This document shows positions 21,109 to 29,100 of a stretch of DNA of 64,000 nucleotides, in pieces. The DNA is from Nocardioides sp. 1609 (GTDB taxonomy: Bacteria; Actinomycetota; Actinomycetes; Propionibacteriales; Nocardioidaceae), in NCBI RefSeq assembly GCF_004522105.1, contig NZ_SPUJ01000004.1:558001-622000 (forward strand), in the 5' to 3' direction. How positions within the stretch are numbered: position 1 is the first letter of the stretch; each line of letters begins with the position of its first letter. A model generated the notes under the pieces. That model worked only from the letters and a program-made list of their open reading frames with translations. It did not search any database and was not told the DNA's origin. A program made the translations under genes and the position numbers.

Positions 21109-21216
21109 GCCGAGTCGGCGTTCGCGTCGAGTGTTCGCGCCGACTCGGCGTCGTTCGCCTTCACCTCCGCGCCGACTCGGCGTCGTTCGGCTTCACCTGC
21201 GCGCCGACTCGGCGGA
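21109..21216. repeat. 32-bp tandem repeat with palindromic core between convergent genes
   Basis: CGCCGACTCGGCG recurs with an exact 32-bp period (core A at 21143, 21175 and 21207); each unit continues TCGTTCG(C/G)CTTCACCT. An inverted copy, GCCGAGTCGGCG, flanks it at 21109-21120. The core is a near-palindrome that can form hairpins on either strand, between the map stop and the WXG100 stop, so it could act as a bidirectional terminator. No T-tract. Confidence 0.75.
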
Positions 21217-21477
21217 CTAGGCGGACGCGCTCTCCTGCTCGCGGACGTTGTCGGTGGCGACGTGGGCGGCCTCGTCGAGGACGTCGGCGGCCTGGCGCAG
21301 CGCCACGACGTGCTGGGCCGACCAGTCGGACTCGAAGCGGGTGCGGTCCGCGCCGACCCACTCGGTGGTCGCGAGGTGGGCGGTCAGGCGGGTCTCGATG
21401 GCGCGGACCCGGTCGGCGACCTCGGCCATCTGCTGGGCGAGGGCCTGGACCCGCTCGGTGTCCATCCCGCGGATCAC
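21217..21477 (-). CDS. WXG100-family small secreted protein
   Basis: 86 aa from GTG 21477 (or 82 aa from ATG 21465). Two amphipathic helices flank TTEWVGADRTRFESDW, which holds the W-x-G turn of the WXG100 (EsxA/EsxB) family. Such proteins dimerise and leave through type VII secretion. No core secretion gene (EccB/C/D/E, MycP) is in the window. The GTG overlaps the stop of the upstream gene (GTGA). Confidence 0.75.
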   Translation of the reverse strand: MIRGMDTERVQALAQQMAEVADRVRAIETRLTAHLATTEWVGADRTRFESDWSAQHVVALRQAADVLDEAAHVATDNVREQESASA

Positions 21478-22271
21478 GACCGCGCTCCCGCCGCCAGGGC
21501 CGCGACCCGCGCCCGCACGGAGGCCACGGTCTCGGCGTGGGCCCAGGCCCGCTGGGAGCCGGGCCGGGCCAGGATCGACCACGACCCCTGGGGCCCGGTG
21601 AAGAGCCCGGTGAGGTCGGGGCGCTCGAGCGGCGACCCGGTCTCGCGGCGCACCACGAGGACGTCGGCGCGCAGGTAGGCCTGGCCGAGCCGCTCGAGGA
21701 GCTCGGAGGGCGCCTCGGAGTCGGGTGCGACGGCGAGCTCGACGTCGTCGCCGGTGCCGTCGGTGGCGGCCGGGTGGACGACGGCACCGAACAGCAGCGC
21801 CGGGAGGTCACGGGCATGGCCGAGGGCGAAGCGGTGCAGGCCGTCGGAGCCGACCTCCTCGAGCAGGACGACGTCCTCGACGACGTGGGCGTACCAGAAG
21901 TCCTGGGCCGAGGAGGTCGTGCGGCCGACCGCGACGACGGCCGACGCACTCTGCCGCAGCGTCAGCGCCGACAGGACGTCGTTGCGGACCCTCAGGTCGA
22001 GCGCGACGTCCCCGACGGCCGCGGGCGCGCCGAGCGCCGCGGTGGCCGCCTCCTGGCTGGGCGGGTCGACGATGCCCCGGGCGACGAGGCCGCGGAACGC
22101 GGTGCGCCGGACGGCGTCGCGCTCGGCCTCCGGCACCGCCGACAGGACGGGGGTGACGACGACCCCCTGGTCAGGCAGCAGCACCGACAGCTCCTCGTCG
22201 GTGAGGATCTCGAGGGCGATCGTCTGGACCTCGGGCTCGGCCTTGCTCGCCGCGTAGGTGGTGCTCGTCAT
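21474..22271 (-). CDS. uncharacterised protein, possibly EspG-like chaperone
   Basis: 265 aa from ATG 22271, coupled by ATGA to the upstream WXG-type gene and by GTGA to the WXG100 gene. No signal peptide or TM helix, so cytoplasmic. The N-terminus (TIALEILTDEELSVLLPDQG), the size and the position between WXG100-type genes resemble EspG, the cytosolic chaperone of ESX substrates, but no motif proves it. Function not established. Confidence 0.55.
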   Translation of the reverse strand: MTSTTYAASKAEPEVQTIALEILTDEELSVLLPDQGVVVTPVLSAVPEAERDAVRRTAFRGLVARGIVDPPSQEAATAALGAPAAVGDVALDLRVRNDVLSALTLRQSASAVVAVGRTTSSAQDFWYAHVVEDVVLLEEVGSDGLHRFALGHARDLPALLFGAVVHPAATDGTGDDVELAVAPDSEAPSELLERLGQAYLRADVLVVRRETGSPLERPDLTGLFTGPQGSWSILARPGSQRAWAHAETVASVRARVAALAAGARS

Positions 22272-23206
22272 GCGCCTGCTCCTGCCGGTCGGGAGCCGCC
22301 GCCGAGCAGGCCGTGGGCCCACCCCAGCGCCGACTCGTAGCCGCTCGTGACGCCGTCCCACACCCGGCCGGCGGCGTCGCCGACGGCCGTGGTGACGCGG
22401 GCGGCGCTGTCCTTGAAGGTGCCCCAGTGGTCGTAGACGTAGTTGCCCGCCGTCCACAGCCCGTATGCCGTGACCGCGACCGCCGCGACGGCCGCGGTGA
22501 CCGGGGCGGCGGCGACCAGGGCGGCCCCGCCGACGAGCAGGGTCGCCGCGCCGGCGGCCCCGGCGAGCCCGAAGCCCCGCGTGGCCCAGCCCCGCCAGCC
22601 GTCGTACCCGCCGCCGGTGAAGACGTCCACGACGCCGGTGACCGCCGTGATCGGGAGGAACGCCTTGCCGAGCAGCCTGCCGAGGGCGGGCAGGCCCAGC
22701 TTGCCGAGGAGGCCGCCGGTCCTGCTGCCGTTCATGAACACCTCGAGTGCCTCGACCAGCTTCGCCGAGCCGGCGAGCCTGCCCAGGTTCGACGCGCGCA
22801 GCAGACCGATGAAGTCGAGGAGCGCCTTGGCCTTCATGATCGGCTTCAGCGGCGCGGTGAGGAAGCTCTTGACCGCCATCGCGTCGCGGAAGAACGACAG
22901 GACGCCGTACCCGGGCGCCGCGGACCCGCCCGCGCCCGCGCCGCTCGCGTGCTCCTGCTCCTGGGCGTTCTCGGCGAGCAGCCGCCCGGCGGTGGCCAGC
23001 GCGTCCGAGACGCCGGTCATCCGCTCCTGGGCGAAGGTGCCCCACTCGTTCTTGCAGCGCTCCGCGTCCGGGCCCTGCCAGTCGTGGGCCGCCTCGATCG
23101 ACCCGGCGAGCCGGCCGGCCAGGTCGCGCAGCTCCTGCGCGCCAGCGTCGAAGTCGGCCGACAGGCGTTCGAGCGCCTCGACATCGGCGCCGACCAGTCC
23201 GACCAT
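22268..23206 (-). CDS. large WXG-type protein with hydrophobic C-terminal domain
   Basis: 312 aa. Residues 1-95 look like a WXG100 module: helix, AHDWQGPDAERCKNEW (Trp-x-Gly), second helix. After a Gly/Ala linker, residues about 110-290 contain hydrophobic glycine-rich stretches (GLAGAAGAATLLVGGAALVAAAP) capable of membrane insertion. This resembles long WXG or PPE-like type VII effectors whose C-terminal domain varies. GAGGAGAGG precedes ATG 23206. First gene of a three-gene coupled unit. The C-terminal domain is not recognised. Confidence 0.65.
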   Translation of the reverse strand: MVGLVGADVEALERLSADFDAGAQELRDLAGRLAGSIEAAHDWQGPDAERCKNEWGTFAQERMTGVSDALATAGRLLAENAQEQEHASGAGAGGSAAPGYGVLSFFRDAMAVKSFLTAPLKPIMKAKALLDFIGLLRASNLGRLAGSAKLVEALEVFMNGSRTGGLLGKLGLPALGRLLGKAFLPITAVTGVVDVFTGGGYDGWRGWATRGFGLAGAAGAATLLVGGAALVAAAPVTAAVAAVAVTAYGLWTAGNYVYDHWGTFKDSAARVTTAVGDAAGRVWDGVTSGYESALGWAHGLLGGGSRPAGAGA

Positions 23207-23350
23207 CGGCCTCTCCTCACCCCGCGCTGTCCCGTGCCTGGACCTGTGCCGGGACCCGTGCCGTCCCGTGGCTGAACGCTAGGTGGGGCGGGATCACGGC
23301 GTCTCTACCGCGGGCGGCGGAGAGTTCCGTTTCGTGCCGTCGGCGACGGC

Positions 23351-24751
23351 TCAGTCGACGCAGCGCTCGGTGAACGGCGAGGCGTCGGCCCCGCGGATCA
23401 GCCGCACCTGCACGCACAGCCGGTCGGGCGACCGGAGCGTCAGCCGCCGCTCGGTCGTGCGAGCGCCGTCGCCGGAGTCGGTGCGCCGCCACTCCCAGGT
23501 GTCGCCGTCCACCGGCTCGTCGGGCGAGCGCCAGGTGAAGGTGACCTGCGCGCCCTGCCGCTTCCCGGACACCTCGGGCGGCAGCTGCGGCGAGCCCGGC
23601 TCGAGCGGCGCCGGCGTCCGCGTGCTCGGGTCGACCGTCGGCGGGGGGTCCTCCTCGCCGCCGCCGCGCAGGGCGAGGACGGCGACCACCGCGGCCACGA
23701 CGAGGACTCCGAGGACGCCCCAGACCACGGCGCCGCGCGACCCGCGCCCCGGGTCCACGGTCGCCCTGCTGTCGGACTCGATCCGCGCCGCGCGTGGACC
23801 GGAGGCCGGGATGACGGTGACCGGCTTGACGTACGTCGCGTCGGTGTCGCCGTCCGCCACGACGGCGCGGCCGGTCCCCGGCGCCGGGCGGTCGCCCTCG
23901 ACCGCGACCGGGGTGCGGGCGTAGCCCGCCTGCTGCTCGATCCGCTGCAGCGACCGCGCCAGGTCGATCGCCGAGGGGGGCCGGTGCTCCGGCACCTTGG
24001 CCAGGCACTGCGCGAGCAGCGCCTCGAGGGCCGCGGGCGTGTCGGGGCGACCGGTCGGCGGGGCGGGGGTGTGCAGGATCCGGGTCGACAGCGCCCGCGG
24101 GGTGTTGTCGCCGTGCAGGATCGCGAACGGCGAGCGGCCGGTCAGCAGGTTCCAGATCGTCGCACCGAGCGAGTACACGTCGGAGGCCACCGACCCGTTG
24201 GACCGCGCGTCGAGCAGCTCGGGCGGGGCCCACGGGTAGGAGATCCGCACCTCCTCGTCGCCGCCGACGTCGGCCAGGTGGCCGGCGATGCCGAAGTCGG
24301 TCAGCGCGGGCTCGTGGTAGCTGGTGACCAGCACGTTGCTCGGCTTGATGTCGCGGTGCACGATCCCGGCCCGGTGGGCGGTCTCGACCGCGCTGGCCAG
24401 CTTGATTCCGGTGCTCACGGCGTCCGCCACCGACATCGGAGCCTGTCGGACCCGGACCCCCAGGTCGGGCGGCGGGCAGTAGCGCATCACCAGGTAGGGG
24501 CGCCCGTCGCCGGTCGTGCCGGCGGTGATCACCGAGACGATGTAGGGGTGGTCGGCGAGGGTCGCCATCGCGTTCGCCTCGGCGGTGAACAGGCTCTTCT
24601 CGCGCCCGGTCAGCGCCACGTCGGCCCGGACGACCTTGACCGCCACCCGCTGCTGGGGCCACTGCTGCTCGTAGAGGAAGACGTCGGCGAAGCCCCCGGT
24701 GCCGAGGTGCTGCAGGAACGTGTAGCCGGGGATCTGGGGCGCGCCGCTCAT
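23351..24751 (-). CDS. membrane Ser/Thr protein kinase (PknB-like)
   Basis: 466 aa. Cytoplasmic kinase domain, residues 9-270: Gly loop LGTGGFADV (16-24), Lys39 in VAVK, catalytic loop HRDIKPSN (132-139), DFG (152-154), PWAPPELLD as the APE-type motif. All catalytic residues are present. A TM helix near 345-368 leads to an extracellular domain of about 100 residues with FN3-like character (VTFTWRSPDEPVDG) and two cysteines, rather than PASTA repeats. Its ATG overlaps the stop of a 24-codon minicistron. It probably phosphorylates the neighbouring FHA proteins or their partners. Confidence 0.92.
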   Translation of the reverse strand: MSGAPQIPGYTFLQHLGTGGFADVFLYEQQWPQQRVAVKVVRADVALTGREKSLFTAEANAMATLADHPYIVSVITAGTTGDGRPYLVMRYCPPPDLGVRVRQAPMSVADAVSTGIKLASAVETAHRAGIVHRDIKPSNVLVTSYHEPALTDFGIAGHLADVGGDEEVRISYPWAPPELLDARSNGSVASDVYSLGATIWNLLTGRSPFAILHGDNTPRALSTRILHTPAPPTGRPDTPAALEALLAQCLAKVPEHRPPSAIDLARSLQRIEQQAGYARTPVAVEGDRPAPGTGRAVVADGDTDATYVKPVTVIPASGPRAARIESDSRATVDPGRGSRGAVVWGVLGVLVVAAVVAVLALRGGGEEDPPPTVDPSTRTPAPLEPGSPQLPPEVSGKRQGAQVTFTWRSPDEPVDGDTWEWRRTDSGDGARTTERRLTLRSPDRLCVQVRLIRGADASPFTERCVD

Positions 24752-24822
24752 GCGGGGTCCCTGTGGCGTCGTCCGGTGGAGGAGCGCAGCGGGGGAGCCG
24801 GAGGACGTCGTGGGGTGCTCAT
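24748..24822 (-). CDS. 24-aa minicistron, second copy, overlapping the kinase start
   Basis: ATG 24822 to TGA 24748-24750, encoding 24 residues rich in Pro and Arg (STPRRPPAPPLRSSTGRRHR). Its ATG overlaps the stop of the first copy and its TGA overlaps the kinase ATG. Likely a reinitiation relay; whether the peptide has a function is unknown. Confidence 0.5.
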   Translation of the reverse strand: MSTPRRPPAPPLRSSTGRRHRDPA

Positions 24823-24893
24823 GCGGGGTCCCTGTGGCGTCGTCCGGTGGAGGAGCGCAGCGGGGGAGCCGGAGGACGTCGTGGGGTGCTCAT
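24819..24893 (-). CDS. 24-aa minicistron, first copy, overlapping the FHA stop
   Basis: ATG 24893 overlaps the stop of the FHA gene; the sequence and peptide are identical to the second copy. The 71-bp period equals 75 nt (25 codons) minus the 4-nt overlap, so the frame is kept precisely. Confidence 0.5.
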   Translation of the reverse strand: MSTPRRPPAPPLRSSTGRRHRDPA

Positions 24894-26125
24894 GCGGTGA
24901 CCTCGTAGACGATCTCGTAGCTGTCGGCCAGGTCGAGCACCTGGCCCGGCTCCCACACGTAGGTCTCGTGGGCGCGGACCCGCTGCGGCACCCGGCCGGG
25001 CACCCGCAGCGTCGTGCCGCCGCGCGAGCCGAGGTCGGTGGCCAGCACCATCCAGCCGTCGAGCGCCACCGACAGGTGCGACCGGGACACGAGGGTCACC
25101 TCGGCCGGCAGTCGCACCAGGTGCGGCCACCGCGGTCCGCCCGGCACCGGCGTCGGCTGCCGGCCGAGCACGACGCCCCGGTCGAGAGGCACCCGCTCGC
25201 CGTCGGGCAGGTGCAGGACGCCGAGCCGCGGGCGCGGCATCCGCTGCGGCTCCTGCGGGCCGACCGGGGCGTCGCAGACCCGGCACTGCGGGCGGTAGGC
25301 GGCCGTCACGTGGCCCTCGGGGCAGTGCACGGCGAGCACCGTCTCGGCCGTGGACTGCTGCAGGTGGCTGCCGGACGGGGTCGGGTCGCGGCCGACGTCC
25401 TCGGGCCGGTAGGTCGTGCGGCCGTCGTGGTCGCTGTCGATCGGGCCCGCACCGGGGCCCGCCGGGGGAGGGGGTGGCGGACCCGAGGCGCCGCGCCGCA
25501 CGGTGTGACCCCCGGGCTCGGCCCTGCGTCGTCCGGCCCCGGCGGGCGGCTCGTCGGTGTCGACCGGCCCGAGCGCGGGCGGGGGAGCCGGCGGCGCGGT
25601 CGGCGGCGGCGTCGGTGGGACCGGTCGCGAGGCGAGGATCTCCGGCGGGATCCCGTCGATCAGCCCGGCAGCCTGCCCGGCAGCCGGGCCGGCGACGGGC
25701 CCGGGCCCGGGAGCCGCGGACGACGGGAGCCCGGACCCCGGCACGAGCACGACCGCGGCGGCCGCGACCACCCCCCCGACCAGCCGGCGCGCCGGTGTCG
25801 GCGCGTCGGCGTCGACCGGCCCGAGCGCGAGGGTGTGGACCCCGTCGACGGTGGTGTGCCGCCCCGAGCCGCGGGTCGCCGACGTCTCGGCGCCGGGGGT
25901 CAGGTCGACGAGCACGAGGGCGGCGTCGGGCCCGCACGCCGCGGCGACGACGTCGAGCACGGCCGCGCTCGCGACGCGCGGTCCGGTCACCAGGTCCCAC
26001 AGGGCGTCGGTGGTCTCGGCGTCGGGGACGGCGTCCAGCAGCAGCCACCGGCGTCCCGCGCCGAGGACGAGCCCCTCGCCGGGGGTGTAGGACGCCTGCA
26101 CCCGGGCATTCTCACGCAGTCGCAC
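24890..26125 (-). CDS. FHA domain protein with zinc-ribbon-like motif
   Basis: 411 aa from GTG 26125 (AGGA 8 nt upstream); GTG 26101 is an alternative. Three parts are visible: an N-terminal region without known motif, a Pro/Ala-rich middle containing one hydrophobic stretch (GGVVAAAAVVLVPGSG), then CPEGHVTAAYRPQCRVC, a possible metal-binding Cys cluster, and a C-terminal FHA domain (VVLGRQ..., VSRSHLSV, LGSRGGTTLR) that binds phosphothreonine. It is divergent from the giant Ig/FN3 gene and coupled through minicistrons to the kinase, so it is a likely reader of that kinase. Confidence 0.8.
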   Translation of the reverse strand: MRLRENARVQASYTPGEGLVLGAGRRWLLLDAVPDAETTDALWDLVTGPRVASAAVLDVVAAACGPDAALVLVDLTPGAETSATRGSGRHTTVDGVHTLALGPVDADAPTPARRLVGGVVAAAAVVLVPGSGLPSSAAPGPGPVAGPAAGQAAGLIDGIPPEILASRPVPPTPPPTAPPAPPPALGPVDTDEPPAGAGRRRAEPGGHTVRRGASGPPPPPPAGPGAGPIDSDHDGRTTYRPEDVGRDPTPSGSHLQQSTAETVLAVHCPEGHVTAAYRPQCRVCDAPVGPQEPQRMPRPRLGVLHLPDGERVPLDRGVVLGRQPTPVPGGPRWPHLVRLPAEVTLVSRSHLSVALDGWMVLATDLGSRGGTTLRVPGRVPQRVRAHETYVWEPGQVLDLADSYEIVYEVTA

Positions 26126-26130
26126 CCGAG

Positions 26131-26160
26131 TTGTCCTGCCGGGAGCGCCCTTCCTACCCT
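26131..26160 (+). promoter_or_regulatory. candidate promoter of the giant Ig/FN3 gene and downstream operon
   Basis: TTGTCC (26131-26136), 18-nt spacer, TACCCT (26155-26160) in the 61-bp divergent gap; ATG lies 27 nt after the -10 with AGGAG at 26179-26183. Confidence 0.45.
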
Positions 26161-26186
26161 TGCCTCCCCAGGCCACCAGGAGTGCA

Positions 26187-29100
26187 ATGTCGATCTCGAG
26201 GGCGATCCGCCGCCACCGCGTCGCCATCGCGACCAACGCGGCGCTCCTCGTGGCGGCGACCTGCGTGGTCGTCGTGGCCACGCAGGCCGACGGCTACCGC
26301 AAGCACGAGGCGCAGCTCAACGACGGCGGCATCTGGGTCACCAACGGCCGCGACGGCTACCACGGCCGCGTCAACAAGCCCATCGGCGAGCTCGACGGCG
26401 TCACGTTCGCCGAGCAGGACGCCCAGCTCGACGTCGTCCAGGACGGCGCCGCGGTGCTCGGCATCGACGTGTCGGCGGGCGTGGTCTCGACCATCGACCC
26501 CGCCAAGGTCTCGCTGCCCGACGGCGAGAACGCCGCGTTGCCCGCCGCCGCCCAGGTGCAGCTGGCCGGCGGCAGCCTCGCCGTCCTCGACCCGGCCGAC
26601 GGCAGCCTGTGGGCGACCCGGGTCGACACCCGCCGCGGCGTCCCGCCGGTCGCGGCCCTCGACTCCCAGGCCGACCCGCTCGCCGTCACCGCCCCGGACG
26701 CCGCCCTCGCGGTCACCGTCGACGGCGGCCTGGTCGTCGCCTCCGCCGAGGACGACGTCCTGCGCACCTTCGCGGCCGGCGACGGCGGCTTCGGCGCGCC
26801 GAGCGAGGTCGCGCTGGGAGCCGACCTCGGCCGCACGGTCGCGGTCACGACGGTCGGCGAGCGCGCCGTCGTCCTCGACACCGAGTCGGGTGCGCTGCAG
26901 GTGGTCGGCGGTGCCGACGCCGACCTGCCCGCCGGGTCGGTCCTCCAGGTGCCCGGCCCCGACGCCGACGTCGTCCTGGTCGCGACTCCCGACCGGCTCG
27001 TCGGGATCGACCTGGCCACCGGCGCGGAGACCGAGGTCGTCGCCGACGCCGGAGGCCGGCCGACGGCGCCGGTGCGGCTCGGCGCCTGCGTCTACGGCGC
27101 CTGGTCCGGCGGGTTCGGTGCGGTGGCCACGGTCTGCGGCGACGGCCAGCCGAACGTCGACGACCTCGGCACCGAGACCAGCGACCTCGTCTTCCGGGTC
27201 AACCGCGGCGAGATCCTGCTCAACGACCGCGGCACCGGCGCCGTCTGGAACATCGACTCCGACCAGCCGACCCGCCTCGACAACTGGGACGCCTTCCAGC
27301 TCAAGCCCGACAAGTCCGACGACGACAACCAGAACGAGAACACCGACGACGGCGACCGGCGTCCGCCCGAGGCCAAGGACGACGCCCTCGGTGCCCGGGT
27401 GGGGCGCACGACCGTGCTGCACCCGCTCGACAACGACACCGCTCCCGGCGGGCGGCTGCTCGCGATCTCGGGGGTCGAGCCGCCACGCGGCTCCGAGGCG
27501 GCGGTGACGGTCAGCCCCGACGGCCAGACCGTGCAGATCGACCTGCCCGAGGGCTCCGGCCCGACGCGCTTCGACTACACCATCGACGACGGCCGCACCG
27601 GGCTCTCCGACACCGCGACCGTCACGGTCACCCCGCGCACCGACGCCGCCAACGCCACGCCGCAGCTGCGCGAGGGCTTCGAGCCGCGGGTCTGGGCGGT
27701 CCCGGCCGGCGGCACCCTCGACATCCCGGTCCTGCCCGACTGGCGCGACAAGGAGGACGGCGACCCGCTCGCCCTCGACGGGGCCGTCGCCGTCGGCGGG
27801 GAGAGGAGCGGCGCGGTCGCGCGCACGACGTCCGCCGGGCGGGTGCGGTTCACCGCGCCGGCCGAGAGCGGCGTCGTCACCGTGACGTACTCCGTCACCG
27901 ACGGGATCGGGGCGCCGGTGGAGGACGAGCTGGAGTTCCAGGTGCAGTCGCTCACCGACCGCAAGTCGTTCCCCGGCGTCGCCGAGCCCGACGTGGTCTC
28001 CGGCGAGGTCGGCCGGACGGTGACGATCCGTCCGCTCGGCAACGACCTGCCCGGCTCCGACCCGATCACCCCGACGGCCCGGACCGCCCTCGCCGGCAAG
28101 GTCGCCCAGCCCGCCGGCACCGAGGTGACGACCGACCTGGTCGACGGCACCATCAGCTTCACCGCCACCCAGGCGCGCACCTACTTCCTCGACTACGACC
28201 TCCGCTTCGGCAACGCGCCGTTCGCGCCGGGGCGGATCCGGGTCGACGTCAAGGCGCCCGACCGGCCGCCGAAGGCTCCGGTCGCGATGCCCGACAGCGT
28301 GACGCTCCACGGCCAGGCCGCCACGCTGGTCGACGTCGTGGCCAACGACATCGACCCGACCGGCGGGGTGCTCGTCGTGCAGGGCGCGGCACCCGACGCC
28401 GCCAACGCGCTCGACGTGGCCGTGGTCGAGGGCCGCTGGCTCCGCATCGCCGCCCGTCAGGGCCGGCTCGACCCCAACCCCCAGCTCGTCCGCTACACCG
28501 TCAGCAACGGCGCCCGCTCCGGCGTCCAGGGCGAGGTCGTCGTGGCGTGGCGGCCGGCGCCCGACGACAACACCCCGGTCACCGAGACCGACCGCGTCGT
28601 CGTCCGGGCCGGGGGAGGGGTCTCGGTCCCGGTCCTCGACAACGACTTCAGCCCGGCCGGCGACGAGCTCGAGCTCGTCGGGCACGGGCCCGGCGGCGAG
28701 GCCGGGGTGCTCGAGGTCCGCCCGCCCGGCGAGGAGGACGTGCCGACCGGCCAGGCCTTCGTCACCGACCGGTTCGTGCGCTACGTCGCCCCCGACGGGC
28801 TCGAGGACGCCGAGACGTTCACCGTGCGCTACCTCGCCACCAACACCACCGGCGACCGCGCGCCGGGCACCCTCGAGATCCAGGTCGTGCCGAGCACCCG
28901 GCGCAACGAGCCGCCCGAGCCGCCGGTGCTCGAGGGCCGCGCCGTCGCGGGTGACACGATCAAGCTCCGGATCCCCGGCGCCGGCGTCGACCCCGACGGC
29001 GACCCGGTCACCCTCACCGGCATCGACTCGGCGCCGTCGCTGGGCCGGGTGGTCCGGTTCGGGGCGAGCTCGATCGTCTACCAGGCCTACCCGGGCAGCG

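Larger units (their letters stand above)
24746..24897 (-). repeat. 71-bp perfect tandem duplication between FHA and kinase genes
   Basis: Two identical 71-bp units (24751-24821 and 24822-24892) with about 5 matching bases on each side. On the minus strand each unit starts at a GCATGA stop/start junction, so the duplication creates three ATGA junctions in series. Confidence 0.95.

Noticed and set aside
23984..28954. 1656-codon plus-strand open frame over the kinase, FHA and Ig genes
   Set aside because: It crosses two genes on the other strand and a third in another frame; composition is typical of a high-GC shadow frame.
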